Positions 1-8,618 of a DNA stretch of 64,000 bases are shown one piece after another. The position numbers and the translations under genes are program-made. The notes beneath the pieces are model-generated. The model was not told the DNA's origin. It saw only the letters and a program-made list of their open reading frames with translations, and ran no database searches. The stretch's first letter is position 1; every line of letters starts with the position of its first letter. The DNA is taken from NCBI RefSeq assembly GCF_004519335.1, contig NZ_SOZD01000009.1:1-64000 (forward strand), given 5' to 3'. The DNA is from Jiella endophytica. GTDB lineage: Bacteria; Pseudomonadota; Alphaproteobacteria; Rhizobiales; Rhizobiaceae.

Positions 1-323
1 ATCTTCGCCTCCACGGGACATCTCCATGGATGCTTCCAGAATCAATCAGAGCCAAAACCGCAAGCCCGATCAGCTTCAAATCACCGCCGGCCATATGCGA
101 TTCGCCTGCCCTTGCGGGGGAGATGCCGGCAGGCAGAGGGGGGCGCCTGACGCCGTACGTCCGACAGGACGCGTCATCTATGCACGCGGCTCCACAAGTG
201 CGACGACGTGGAGTCACATCGCGGCGATGCCCTCACCACCGCCACAACAACATGCGCCGACGCCGCCCGCGGGAAAACCCGGGGCGGATCGGAGCACCAT
301 GATCGCTGGAGGTCAGGCGACGA
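1..323. other. Left edge, no gene recognised; one palindromic repeat
   Basis: No reading frame here looks coding: the short frames have no recognisable domain and run into the gene on the opposite strand. The one structure is an inverted repeat with arms GCCTGCC (104-110) and GGCAGGC (128-134) around a G-rich spacer, of the kind common between genes in Rhizobiales. The stretch lies downstream of the ldtR stop, so it probably carries the end of that transcript. Confidence 0.4.
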
Positions 324-833
324 TCAGAGGCGATAGAGGATCTGGTCGTTCCAGAACCGGTCGAGACGCTGCAGCGCCTTGTTCATCTTGGTGAATTCCT
401 GCTCGTCGAGGCCACCGACCTTGTCGATCGAGCCGATGTGGCGGTCGTAGAGGTCGGCGACGACCTGGGCGACCTCCATGCCGGTTTCGGTCAGCGACAC
501 CCGGACGGCGCGGCGGTCGACGCGGGACTTCTGGTGGTCGATGAAGCCGAGCTCGACGAGCTTCTTCAGATTGTAGGAGACGTTCGAGCCGAGATAGAAG
601 CCGCGGGTGCGAAGCTCGCCGGCGGTCAGCACCGAGTCGCCGATATTGAACAGGAGCAGAGCCTGCACGGCGTTGATGTCGGTGCGACCGGCCCGGTCGA
701 ACTCGTCCTTGATCACGTCCAGCAGACGGCGGTGAAGCCGCTCGACCAGCTGCAGTGTTTCGAGGTAGAGAGACTTCAGTTCCGTCTTTTCTTCCTGAAC
801 AGGAACCGTCTGCGTCTTGTTGGTCGTGACCAT
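324..833 (-). CDS. ldtR: MarR-type winged-helix regulator, LdtR
   Basis: A 169-residue MarR-fold transcription factor. It matches the rhizobial/Liberibacter LdtR family, which controls L,D-transpeptidase genes and so cell-wall remodelling and osmotic tolerance (family knowledge). The sequence shows an N-terminal helix-rich dimerisation part, a winged-helix core around TAGELRTRGFYLGSNVSYNL and a wing with SRVDRRAV. I chose the ATG at 833 because a GGAG lies 7 bases upstream; an upstream TTG at 893 would add 20 residues but has no ribosome site. The downstream gene on the same strand encodes a small membrane protein, an arrangement I associate with rhizobial genomes. The regulator's ligand and targets cannot be read from this window. 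Confidence 0.85.
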   Translation of the reverse strand: MVTTNKTQTVPVQEEKTELKSLYLETLQLVERLHRRLLDVIKDEFDRAGRTDINAVQALLLFNIGDSVLTAGELRTRGFYLGSNVSYNLKKLVELGFIDHQKSRVDRRAVRVSLTETGMEVAQVVADLYDRHIGSIDKVGGLDEQEFTKMNKALQRLDRFWNDQILYRL

Positions 834-1004
834 GATATTGCTCCGCTGTTGAAGTGATGGATTATTGTTTTGTCTATCCATCTTGGAGACCAATCTACGC
901 GGCGCATCTAAAATTCGACTTAAACCTCAGACTTAACACGATCTTACGGCGGTCGAACGAATTTCTTGCTTAACGATTTTCCTTCGCCTGCCCGCCGGGC
1001 CGGC

Positions 1005-1427
1005 TCAGCGCCCGAGCCGCCGGCCATCCTCGCGCCAGGCTAGGAGGCGCAGCACCGCCAGCGTTCCAAGGCCGAGGGCGTGAGCGACGAGGCCGAGAGC
1101 GTTCGGGCCGAAGAGGTCCGGAAAGCCGAGATGCATCACCACCTCGATGATGGCGATCAGCACCCAGATCACCGCCCCCCATCCCGCCGTCATCCAGAGG
1201 CCGATGCCGGCCACCGGATAGAGCACCGCCAGCGCCGGCGCGGCGATGCGCCACCAGATCGGCATCAGGTCAAAGCGGCCGAGATGGGCGGCGTCGATGC
1301 CGATCAGCCGGACCCAGTAGAAGATGCCGACGGAAAACAGAAGGAGCCCCGCCAGCCGGTAGAGCCAGACGGTGAGCCGGCGATTGAGGCTGGTCGCCTT
1401 CGATTCGCCCGACAGCTCGATGGTCAT
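1005..1427 (-). CDS. DUF6163-type small membrane protein
   Basis: A 140-residue protein with about four predicted transmembrane segments: LYRLAGLLLFSVGIFYW, then two hydrophobic stretches around IAAPALAVLYPVAGIGLW and AVIWVLIAIIEVVMHLG, and a last one near LVAHALGLGTLAVLRLL. It resembles the DUF6163 family, found next to ldtR in Rhizobiales; the function is unknown. The ATG at 1427 has a GCGAGG about 6 bases upstream and is preferred over a longer start at 1478. It lies upstream of ldtR on the same strand with a gap of about 170 bases, so co-transcription is possible but not shown. Confidence 0.7.
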   Translation of the reverse strand: MTIELSGESKATSLNRRLTVWLYRLAGLLLFSVGIFYWVRLIGIDAAHLGRFDLMPIWWRIAAPALAVLYPVAGIGLWMTAGWGAVIWVLIAIIEVVMHLGFPDLFGPNALGLVAHALGLGTLAVLRLLAWREDGRRLGR

Positions 1428-1575
1428 GGTCGGCCTCGCCCCGGGATCGCGTCGCTTGCGCCGGCGGATCGTCGGCATGGCCGGGCCGCCGGGCTGCGGA
1501 ACCTAGTGCCTGGCGGGGCGAAAGGTCAATCTTGCGGCTTTCGCCACAAGGGCATAGGCAAAGCTCTGGTGGATT

Positions 1576-1630
1576 GAATTTGACACTCGAGTCCCGGGCG
1601 AGGTCGGGAGACGCATCGAATGTCAAATTC
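1576..1630. repeat. Inverted repeat upstream of hemB (IR-1)
   Basis: Perfect 10-base inverted repeat: GAATTTGACA (1576-1585) and TGTCAAATTC (1621-1630), with a 35-base spacer. It sits between two divergent genes and could form a hairpin or a paired operator. A second, longer inverted repeat follows 40 bases further on. Confidence 0.6.
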
Positions 1631-1669
1631 GGAATTCCACGAGAAGCACTGACTTGGCGAGTGGTCTTT

Positions 1670-1724
1670 CGATTCCGACATTTGCCGGGTCAGTGTCACA
1701 AGACAGTACCAAATGTCGGAATCG
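1670..1724. repeat. Inverted repeat upstream of hemB (IR-2)
   Basis: Perfect 15-base inverted repeat: CGATTCCGACATTTG (1670-1684) and its reverse complement (1710-1724), with a 25-base spacer. The right arm ends about 78 bases before the hemB start, a position fitting a 5' leader hairpin or an operator pair. It is not one of the RIME-like copies seen elsewhere in the window. Confidence 0.65.
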
Positions 1725-1801
1725 GACCGCTTGCGTGGACGGCGCGAATGGGGCCGCCCGGCGCATGACCCATGCCGCGCCACCAGAAACGGACAGCCGC
1801 C

Positions 1802-2824
1802 ATGACGAATTTTTCCGTCTCCACCACCGAGCGCATCGACGCCGTAACCGGCGGCACGCGCCTGCGCCGCCTGCGCCAGGCCGACTGGAGCCGGCGGCTG
1901 GTGCGCGAGACCCAGCTCTCCACCGCCGATCTGATCTGGCCGATCTTCGTGCGCGAGGGCAGCGGCGAGAAGCAGCCGGTGGCCTCGATGCCGGGGGTCG
2001 ACCGGCTGACGGTGGAAGGCTGCGTCGAGGCGGCGAAGCGGGCCCGCGACCTCGCGATCCCGGTCATCGCGCTGTTTCCCTATACCGACCCCGGCTTGCG
2101 CGACGAGACGGGCAGCGAGGCGCTCAACCCCGACAATCTCGTCTGCCGCGCCACGCGGGCGATGAAGGCGGCGGTGCCGGAGGTCGGCATTCTCTGCGAC
2201 GTCGCCCTCGATCCCTATACCAGCCACGGCCATGACGGGGTGATGCGGGGCGAGCGCATCCTCAATGACGAATCCGTTGAGCTTCTCTGCCGCCAGGCGG
2301 TCGTCCAGGCCGAGGCCGGCTGCGACATCATCGGCCCGTCCGACATGATGGACGGACGCGTCGCCTGCATCCGCCACGCTCTCGACGCCGCCGGCTGCCG
2401 GGACGCGATGATCATGGCCTACAGCGCCAAATACGCCTCGGCCTTCTACGGGCCGTTCCGCGACGCGGTCGGCTCCGGCGGCATGCTGAAGGGCGACAAG
2501 CGCACCTATCAGATGGACTACGGCAACACCGACGAGGCGCTACGCGAAGCCGCCCAGGACCTCGCCGAGGGCGCCGACATGATCATGGTCAAGCCGGGTC
2601 TTCCCTATCTCGACATCCTTGCCCGGCTTGCCGCCGAATTCGGCGTGCCGACCTTCGCCTACCAGACCTCGGGCGAATACTCGATGATCATGGCGGCGGC
2701 TGAGAACGGCTGGATGGACGGCGAAAAGGCGATGGTCGAGACGCTGTCGGCCTACAAGCGCGCCGGGGCGTCGGGCATCCTCACCTACTTCTCGCCGATG
2801 GTGGCGGAGATGCTGCGCGGGTGA
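1802..2824 (+). CDS. hemB: Porphobilinogen synthase (delta-aminolevulinate dehydratase)
   Basis: HemB condenses two 5-aminolevulinate molecules to porphobilinogen, the second step of tetrapyrrole (haem) synthesis in the cytosol. The 340-residue length is normal. The Schiff-base lysines are seen in YSAKYASAFYGPFRDA and MIMVKPGLPYLD. The metal loop reads CDVALDPYTSHGHDG: it has aspartates where zinc enzymes have cysteines, so this is the Mg-dependent type known from Pseudomonas and Bradyrhizobium (inference from motif). I use the ATG at 1802; an ATG at 1772 would add ten residues, and neither has a strong ribosome site. The gene stands alone, behind two long inverted repeats. Confidence 0.96.
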   Translation: MTNFSVSTTERIDAVTGGTRLRRLRQADWSRRLVRETQLSTADLIWPIFVREGSGEKQPVASMPGVDRLTVEGCVEAAKRARDLAIPVIALFPYTDPGLRDETGSEALNPDNLVCRATRAMKAAVPEVGILCDVALDPYTSHGHDGVMRGERILNDESVELLCRQAVVQAEAGCDIIGPSDMMDGRVACIRHALDAAGCRDAMIMAYSAKYASAFYGPFRDAVGSGGMLKGDKRTYQMDYGNTDEALREAAQDLAEGADMIMVKPGLPYLDILARLAAEFGVPTFAYQTSGEYSMIMAAAENGWMDGEKAMVETLSAYKRAGASGILTYFSPMVAEMLRG

Positions 2825-3186
2825 GAGGATCGGCGTCCGCCCGACCAGGCTGCGGCGCGGGCGCCCCGTTCGTGCCTCCAGTGCGTCCTGATGCAGAGGA
2901 CGTCAGCCCGGCTGCAACGAGGAAGCGCGACTGTCAGCGCATCGCCTGAACGTCCGCATTTTTAGAGACATATGTCGACGCGGCGTCATCCTCGGGCTTG
3001 TCCCGAGGATCTACTGCGGGTTGATCGTCAGACCGTCCGCCAGCGGAAGGTCGGTCTGTGATGCTTCTGGTGTGCCGGCGGCAGCAGATCCTCGGGACAA
3101 GCCCGAGGATGACGGCGTTCCGACGTGTTCGCCCGGTTTCATCTTTCCCCCACCCGCCCTTGACCTTTTCCAGTCTCCCGGCGACG
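2825..3186. other. Intergenic stretch between hemB and the ABC operon
   Basis: No gene supported. It holds the composite palindromic element at 2982-3117, followed by about 70 bases that probably include the promoter of the permease operon. Confidence 0.5.
2982..3117. repeat. Composite MITE-like palindromic element
   Basis: Two nearly identical copies of a 36-base palindrome lie in inverted orientation at 2982-3017 and 3081-3117. Each contains ATCCTCGGG / CCCGAGGAT arms around a 5-base loop (2988-2996 and 3002-3010 in the left copy). Between them is a third hairpin with arms CAGACCG (3029-3035) and CGGTCTG (3052-3058). The palindrome resembles the abundant CCTCGGG...CCCGAGG repeats of Rhizobiales. 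The nested layout suggests a non-autonomous mobile element or the joining of two such repeats. Confidence 0.7.
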
Positions 3187-4179
3187 GTGGGCGATGCCGT
3201 CGCACGACGTCAGGGGAACCGGAAAGGACCTGCCATAAGCGCCTCGCCCGCCATTGCAGAACCTTCCGCCGGCATCGGCTATGCCGGCCCCGTCGGCCGC
3301 TTCCTGCGGCGGCGGGCCGAGGGCAGGACCATCCCCGTCATCGCCGTCTGCCTCGCCATTCTCGGCCTCTGGTACTGCGCCGCCATCGGCGTCAACTGGG
3401 CGACAGAGACCGACAAGCTCGCCCGGGCCGGCGACTATTCGACCTTGAACGCCGTCGCCGCCACCTGGTCGGCCGAGCGCCCGGTGCTCCCGGTGCCGCA
3501 TCAGATCGTCGCCGAAGTCTGGAAGACGGTCTTCGAGGTGCGGCCGACTTCGCCGCGCTCGCTGCTCTTCCATGCCTGGGTGACGCTCTCCTCGACGCTG
3601 CTCGGCTTTCTCTTCGGCTCGGCCCTCGGCGTGCTTCTCGCCGTCGGCATCCTGTTCTCGCGAACCCTCGACAAGAGCCTGATGCCCTGGGTGGTGATCT
3701 CCCAGACCATCCCGATCCTCGCCATCGCGCCGATGATCATCGTGGTCCTGAATTCCATGGGGGTGCAGGGGCTTCTTCCGAAGGCGTTCATCTCGACCTA
3801 TCTCTCCTTCTTCCCGGTCACCGTCGGTATGGTGAAGGGGCTGCGTTCGCCGGACCGGATGCTGATCGACCTGATGCACTCCTATTCGGCGAACTCGCTG
3901 CAGACGCTGGTCAAGCTGCGCTTTCCCGCCTCGCTGCCGTTTCTCTTCACCTCGATGAAGGTGGCGGTCGCGGCTTCCCTCGTCGGGGCCATCGTCGGCG
4001 AACTGCCGACCGGCGCGGTGGCAGGTCTCGGCGCGCGGCTTCTCGCCGGCTCCTATTATGGCCAGACGATCCAGATCTGGTCGGCGCTGGTGATGGCCTC
4101 GCTGATGGCTGCCGTCCTCGTCTGGCTGGTCGGGCTCTGCGAGAGGGCGGCGCTGCGGCGGCAGGGGATGCTGCGGTGA
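3187..4179 (+). CDS. ABC transporter permease (taurine/nitrate/HMP-type), first of pair
   Basis: Inner-membrane permease of the BPD_transp_1 family (SsuC/TauC/ThiX-like). It shows an N-terminal anchor (IPVIAVCLAILGLWYC), a periplasmic segment, then about five further membrane helices. The coupling loop SYSANSLQTLVKLRFPASLPFLF carries the EAA-like motif that contacts the ATPase. The start is uncertain: a GTG at 3187 is the nearest conventional start codon, but the best ribosome site (AAAGGA, 6 bases upstream) precedes an ATA at 3235. The stop overlaps the start of the next permease. Neighbours supply a second permease and a binding protein but no ATP-binding subunit. Confidence 0.85.
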   Translation: MGDAVARRQGNRKGPAISASPAIAEPSAGIGYAGPVGRFLRRRAEGRTIPVIAVCLAILGLWYCAAIGVNWATETDKLARAGDYSTLNAVAATWSAERPVLPVPHQIVAEVWKTVFEVRPTSPRSLLFHAWVTLSSTLLGFLFGSALGVLLAVGILFSRTLDKSLMPWVVISQTIPILAIAPMIIVVLNSMGVQGLLPKAFISTYLSFFPVTVGMVKGLRSPDRMLIDLMHSYSANSLQTLVKLRFPASLPFLFTSMKVAVAASLVGAIVGELPTGAVAGLGARLLAGSYYGQTIQIWSALVMASLMAAVLVWLVGLCERAALRRQGMLR

Positions 4180-5159
4180 GCAAAGCCAGCCTCGCCCCCG
4201 CTCTTCGAGGCTCCCAATCGCCGGCGACACGGCTCGGCGGCCTTGCCGTCTTGACCGCACTCCTCGCGCTGGCGGCCATCATGCTGCTGCCGGACGGCGG
4301 CTGGCTGCTCGCCCTCGCCGCTCTCGCCGTCTGGGCCGCCGCCTGGGCGCTGACCGCCACGATGGCGCGGCTGCAGCCGAAATCACCGGCAGCGGGGCGG
4401 GCCCTCGCGATCGCCATCCCGCTCACCTTCGGCGTGACGCTGCTCTTCCTGTGGGAATGCGTCGTGCGCGGCCTGAACGTTCCGCCGGTGCTCCTTCCGC
4501 CGCCCTCGGCGATCGCGGCGACGATCGTCTCCTCGGCCGGGCTGCTCTTTGCCGATTTCGTCCAGACCTTCCTGAAGGCGGTGATCGCCGGCTACGTCCT
4601 CGGCTGCGGCGCCGGGTTCCTCACCGCCCTCCTCGTCGACCGGTCGCCGTTTCTCAAACGCGGCCTCCTGCCGATCGGCAATCTCGTCTCCGCCCTTCCC
4701 ATCGTCGGCGTCGCGCCGATCATGGTCATGTGGTTCGGCTTCGACTGGCCGTCCAAGGCGGCCGTCGTCGTCGTCATGACCTTCTTTCCGATGCTGGTGA
4801 ACACCGTCGCCGGCCTTGCCGCCTCCTCCGCCATGGAGCGCGACCTGATGCGCACCTATGCCGCGAGCCACGGCCAGACGCTTTTCAAGCTGCGGCTGCC
4901 GGCGGCGCTGCCCTTCATCTTCAATGCCCTGAAGATCAACGCCACCCTCGCCCTCATCGGCGCCATCGTCGCGGAATTCTTCGGCACGCCGATCGTCGGC
5001 ATGGGCTTTCGCATCTCCGCCGAGATCGGCCGGATGAACACGCCGATGGTCTGGGCCGAGATCACTGTGGCCGCCCTCGTCGGCTCGCTCAGCTACGGCG
5101 CGATCGCGCTGATCGAGCGGCGCGCCACCTTCTGGCATCCGTCGGTCCGCAAGGGATAG
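4176..5159 (+). CDS. ABC transporter permease, second of pair
   Basis: A 327-residue membrane protein paired with the preceding permease; together they should form the channel of a type I importer. Two hydrophobic N-terminal helices precede a standard permease core. The EAA-type loop is YAASHGQTLFKLRLPAALPFIF. The GTG start at 4176 overlaps the upstream stop by four bases (GTGA), with AGGGGA upstream, so translational coupling is likely. The binding-protein gene follows after 40 bases. The substrate class cannot be settled from the permease itself. Confidence 0.88.
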   Translation: MSKASLAPALRGSQSPATRLGGLAVLTALLALAAIMLLPDGGWLLALAALAVWAAAWALTATMARLQPKSPAAGRALAIAIPLTFGVTLLFLWECVVRGLNVPPVLLPPPSAIAATIVSSAGLLFADFVQTFLKAVIAGYVLGCGAGFLTALLVDRSPFLKRGLLPIGNLVSALPIVGVAPIMVMWFGFDWPSKAAVVVVMTFFPMLVNTVAGLAASSAMERDLMRTYAASHGQTLFKLRLPAALPFIFNALKINATLALIGAIVAEFFGTPIVGMGFRISAEIGRMNTPMVWAEITVAALVGSLSYGAIALIERRATFWHPSVRKG

Positions 5160-5199
5160 GCGGCCAAAGCTTCGACAACAAGCAACAGGGGAATTTCAG

Positions 5200-6195
5200 A
5201 TGAAAGCATCACTGATCGGCATGGCGATCTGCCTTTCGGCCACCGGCCTTGCCGGCTCTGCCCATGCGGCCGACGCGCTGACGCTGCAGCTGAAATGGGT
5301 GACCCAGGGCCAGTTCGCCGGCTACTACGTCGCCAAAGAGAAAGGCTATTATGACGAGGCCGGCCTCGACGTGACGATCAAGCCCGGCGGCCCGGACATC
5401 GCCCCGGAACAGGTGATCGCCGGCGGCGGCGCTGACGTCATCGTCGACTGGATGCCGGCGGCTCTTGCTGCCAGGGAAAAGGGCCTGCCGCTGGTCAACA
5501 TCGCCCAGCCCTTCAAGAAGTCCGGCATGGAGCTCACCTGCCGGAAGGATACCGGCATCGAGAAGCCCGAGGACTTCAAGGGCAAGACGCTGGGCGTCTG
5601 GTTCTCCGGCAACGAATATCCGTTCCTCTCCTGGATGTCGAAGCTCGGGCTTTCCACCGAGGGCGGTCCTGACGGCGTCACCGTCATCAAGCAGGGCTTC
5701 AATGTCGACCCGCTGATCCAGAAGCAGGCCGACTGCATCTCGACCATGACCTACAACGAATACTGGCAGGTGATCGACGCCGGCATCCCGGCCGAGGAAC
5801 TGACCGTCTTCAAATACGAGGACCAGGGCGTCGCCACTTTGGAGGACGGTCTGTATGTGCTCGAAAAAAGCCTCGACGACCCGAAGATGGTCGAAGACCT
5901 CGCCAAGTTCGTGAAGGCCTCGATGAAGGGCTGGGCCTATGCCGCCGAGCATCCCGACGAGGCGGCCGAGATCGTCCTCGACAACGACATGACCGGCGCC
6001 CAGACCGAGGAGCATCAAAAGCGCATGGTCGGCGAGATCAACAAGCTGGTCGACGGCTCCGACGGCACGCTCGACACGTCTGCGGCGGAGAACACCGTCG
6101 ACGTGCTGATGTCCGGCGGCTCCGACCCGGTGATCACCAAGAAGCCGGAAGGCGCCTGGGTCTCGACCGTCACCGACAAGATGAAGGCGATGTGA
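5200..6195 (+). CDS. ABC transporter substrate-binding protein, NMT1/THI5-like
   Basis: A 331-residue periplasmic binding protein. A signal peptide ends near AHAADA, followed by LTLQLKWVTQGQFAGYYVAKEKGYYDEAGLDV, the hallmark opening of the NMT1/THI5-like family (ThiY, RibY and related proteins) that binds pyrimidine precursors, riboflavin or similar aromatic compounds. Two conserved-looking Cys (in LTCRKDTG and KQADCIST) could form a disulfide. AGGGGA lies 8 bases upstream of the start. It ends the permease operon; with no ATPase nearby, the importer must borrow one or have one encoded elsewhere. The ligand is not determined. Confidence 0.88.
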   Translation: MKASLIGMAICLSATGLAGSAHAADALTLQLKWVTQGQFAGYYVAKEKGYYDEAGLDVTIKPGGPDIAPEQVIAGGGADVIVDWMPAALAAREKGLPLVNIAQPFKKSGMELTCRKDTGIEKPEDFKGKTLGVWFSGNEYPFLSWMSKLGLSTEGGPDGVTVIKQGFNVDPLIQKQADCISTMTYNEYWQVIDAGIPAEELTVFKYEDQGVATLEDGLYVLEKSLDDPKMVEDLAKFVKASMKGWAYAAEHPDEAAEIVLDNDMTGAQTEEHQKRMVGEINKLVDGSDGTLDTSAAENTVDVLMSGGSDPVITKKPEGAWVSTVTDKMKAM

Positions 6196-6564
6196 GGAGC
6201 AAGCTTCTCCCATCACCTGACGAGACGGGTGCCCGGCTGCCGCGGTGCCGGGCACGGACCGCGGCGCGCCCGGCCTGCGGCTTCGGACCGAAAGTCGGAA
6301 TCGCTTTTTTCGGAAAGCACGATGCGGTGACCACGAGGGTTCGAGTGTCGCTTGCGCGTCCGACGGGACACTTGGCGCTCTCGCGTTGCGAATGAGATGC
6401 CGAGGGGACGCGAGGCACGGTGCCGGAGAGATCGTCTGGCGTCCCGGCACGGATGGCCCCGGCGGCATCCCCCGCCGGCTTTCGCCTGGCGCGCTGACGC
6501 GCGGTGTTGATTGTTTGGCGCCGATTCCGTATCAGGCCCCTCATCCGGACCGAACGTCCGGCGC
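6196..6564. other. Intergenic stretch before tRNA-Lys
   Basis: No gene supported. It contains one RIME-like repeat (6283-6390) and presumably the tRNA promoter; no clear intrinsic terminator was found for the ABC operon. Confidence 0.5.
6283..6390 (+). repeat. RIME-like repeat, copy A (diverged)
   Basis: About 108 bases. It opens with CCGAAAGTCGGAATCG, continues through TTTCGGAAAGCACGATGCG and ends near GGCGCTCT. It aligns with the copies at 50035, 56601 and 58606 and, inverted, at 20283. Size and double-palindrome structure match Rhizobium-specific intergenic mosaic elements. The left palindrome is imperfect in this copy. Confidence 0.55.
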
Positions 6565-6640
<76 letters not shown>

Positions 6641-6645
6641 CTTTC

Positions 6646-7260
6646 TCAGGCGTGGCCGGCCTCGCCCGCCAGGAAGGCCGGCTCGATGCCGAGCAGGCCG
6701 AGCGCCCGCTTGTACTTGGCCTCGAGATCGGTGTCGAAGACGATGCCGAGATCGGCCTTGCAGGTCAGCCAGCCATTGGCGGCGATCTCTTCCTCGAGCT
6801 GGCCCGGCGCCCAGCCGGAATAGCCGAGCGCCATGATCGCCGTGCGCGGCCCCATCCCCTCCGAGATCGCCCTCAGAATGTCGACTGTCGGCGTCAGCGC
6901 GATGTTCTCGGCGACGTGGACGGTCGATTCCGAATCGTAGTCGTCGGAGTGGAGGACGAAGCCCCGCCCCTTTTCCACCGGCCCGCCGACGCACACCGAG
7001 ACCTCGCGCCCGCCCGACGGCAGGCGGATATCGTCCTCGCTCTCGACGACCCCGAGCTGGGTTAGCAGCGCCGGAAAGCTCATCGGTTGCGACTTGTTGA
7101 TGATGAAGCCCATGGCGCCGTTGGGCGAATGGGCGCAGAGATAGATCACCGTGCGGGCGAAGGGCTCGTCGCTGACCGTCGGCATGGCGATCAGGAAATG
7201 CCCTTCCAGCGAGTGGGCGACGTCACCTTCGACGGAATCGAGATCGATATCGAGCTTCAT
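6646..7260 (-). CDS. YqgE/AlgH family protein
   Basis: A 204-residue cytosolic protein of the DUF179 (YqgE/AlgH) family. Typical motifs are LEGHFLIAMP near the N-terminus, GAMGFIINK, a GGPV-containing loop and LGYSGWAPGQLEEEI near the C-terminus. The biochemical role is unresolved; AlgH was linked to alginate regulation in Pseudomonas. AGGTAGG lies just upstream of the ATG at 7260. It is divergent from the DsbD-like gene. Its 3' end lies 5 bases from tRNA-Lys, with which it is convergent. Confidence 0.95.
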   Translation of the reverse strand: MKLDIDLDSVEGDVAHSLEGHFLIAMPTVSDEPFARTVIYLCAHSPNGAMGFIINKSQPMSFPALLTQLGVVESEDDIRLPSGGREVSVCVGGPVEKGRGFVLHSDDYDSESTVHVAENIALTPTVDILRAISEGMGPRTAIMALGYSGWAPGQLEEEIAANGWLTCKADLGIVFDTDLEAKYKRALGLLGIEPAFLAGEAGHA

Positions 7261-7577
7261 CCTACCTCACCCGCATGGTTGCGACTGCGGAACGCGTTGC
7301 CGCGCGTCTTCGCGGCGCCCTCGCCGCGCCCTGACGCGCATCCGGTGTCGCGTCATCCGGTCGATGGATGCATCAGGCACCGCAAGGGCGGCACATGTCG
7401 CACCGGAACCAGCATCGGAAGACCTGCTTCCATCATTTCGGATCACGCGCGAAAAAGCTTCCGTGAAACCAAGGTGACATCCGCGCCGAATAATGACCAG
7501 AGCAGAATTGCCACGCGCTTTCCAAATCGGAAAAAAACCCGTTATCTCAGCGCGAAAACGGTAAGAGAGACCGACAA
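7261..7577. other. Divergent promoter region yqgE / DsbD-like gene
   Basis: Bidirectional intergenic stretch of 317 bases without a supported gene. It becomes A/T-richer close to the DsbD-like start, which fits a promoter, but no clear -35/-10 pair or operator could be assigned. Confidence 0.4.
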
Positions 7578-8483
7578 ATGACAGGCATTTTTCGCCGTTA
7601 CGGCTGCCTTGCGGCTGGCCCGGGGGAGACATTCCGCAGGCCCCGAGGTGCCGTCCTGCGGTCGGGCTGCGCGGCGGTTGTCGGATGTTTCGGCCTCCTT
7701 GCCGGCCTCGCCCCCTCGCCGGAAGCCTTTGCCGAGGGCGGTGACGCCGGCGTCTTTCGCAACGAGGAAGTGACGCTTCAGCTGGTGCGCGCCGGAGAGC
7801 CGGTGGATGGCGCGGTGCGTGCCGCACTCCTGATCGATCTCGCGCCCGGCTGGCACACCTACTGGACCGATCCCGGCGCCTCGGGTGTCCCACCGCAGAT
7901 CGACCTGTCGAAGACCGCCGGCTTCCAGACCATCTACCAGCATCTGCCGGCGCCCACCCGCTTCGGCGAGGGGCCGACCCGCGCCAACGGCTACGAGGGC
8001 AGAACCGCCTTCGCTTTCGAGCTCGATGTCGAGCCCGGCGAGACCATCGATGCGGTGAAGGCTTCGGTGTTTCTCGGCGTCTGCAAGGAGATCTGCATCC
8101 CGGTCTCGGCCGAGCTCACGGCCGAACCTTCCGGCGCTGCCGGCGACGCGGCGGTGGCCGCGGCCTTCGCCGCATTGCCTCAGGAGGCCGGCGACGACCG
8201 CTTCACGGTCACCTCAGGCGCCGACGGCAAGAGCCTGGACGTTTCGGTCAAGGATGCTGGCGGGGCCGGCAAGACGCCCGAGCTTTTCGTAACCTCCGGC
8301 GACGGCTGGTTCTTCGACGAACCCGGGAAGCCGATGCGACAGGGCAGCAGCACCGTCTTCACGGTGCCGATCGCCGAGAGCCCGGCGGAAGCTGCAGGAG
8401 CGCCGGAGGCCGTCGACCTTCTCCTCACCGATGGCGGCAAGGGCGTCGAGGCGACCGGCGTGCCGGTGGTTTCGGGACGCTGA
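7578..8483 (+). CDS. Secreted protein with DsbD N-terminal-like domain
   Basis: A 301-residue exported protein. A signal peptide ends after PEAFAEG; the mature part resembles the periplasmic alpha domain of DsbD/ScsB reductases. It contains WHTYWTDPGASGVPPQID, a common signature of this group, and a Cys pair in VCKEICIP. Unlike full DsbD there are no transmembrane or thioredoxin domains, so it can only be a partner in thiol exchange (inference). The peroxiredoxin gene starts about 135 bases downstream on the same strand, which fits an envelope/redox link. Confidence in the domain is good, in the role modest. Confidence 0.8.
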   Translation: MTGIFRRYGCLAAGPGETFRRPRGAVLRSGCAAVVGCFGLLAGLAPSPEAFAEGGDAGVFRNEEVTLQLVRAGEPVDGAVRAALLIDLAPGWHTYWTDPGASGVPPQIDLSKTAGFQTIYQHLPAPTRFGEGPTRANGYEGRTAFAFELDVEPGETIDAVKASVFLGVCKEICIPVSAELTAEPSGAAGDAAVAAAFAALPQEAGDDRFTVTSGADGKSLDVSVKDAGGAGKTPELFVTSGDGWFFDEPGKPMRQGSSTVFTVPIAESPAEAAGAPEAVDLLLTDGGKGVEATGVPVVSGR

Positions 8484-8618
8484 GCGGGCTTTCAGAGGGT
8501 CAATTGCCGAAAGCGTGAAGACCGAAGCTGGACAAGCCTTCGCCAGGCGCCAGATCGACACGCGATGAGACGGATCACATGGGTTCGTCAGCCATTGCCA
8601 TCCAGCGGAGTGACAGAC

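Noticed and set aside
26-394. Two overlapping plus-strand frames at the left edge
   Set aside because: No domain, odd composition, and one overlaps the well-supported ldtR gene on the other strand.
7463-7480. parS-like CTTCCGTGAAACC in the yqgE/DsbD-like gap
   Set aside because: It lacks the central CACGTG palindrome, so ParB binding is unlikely.
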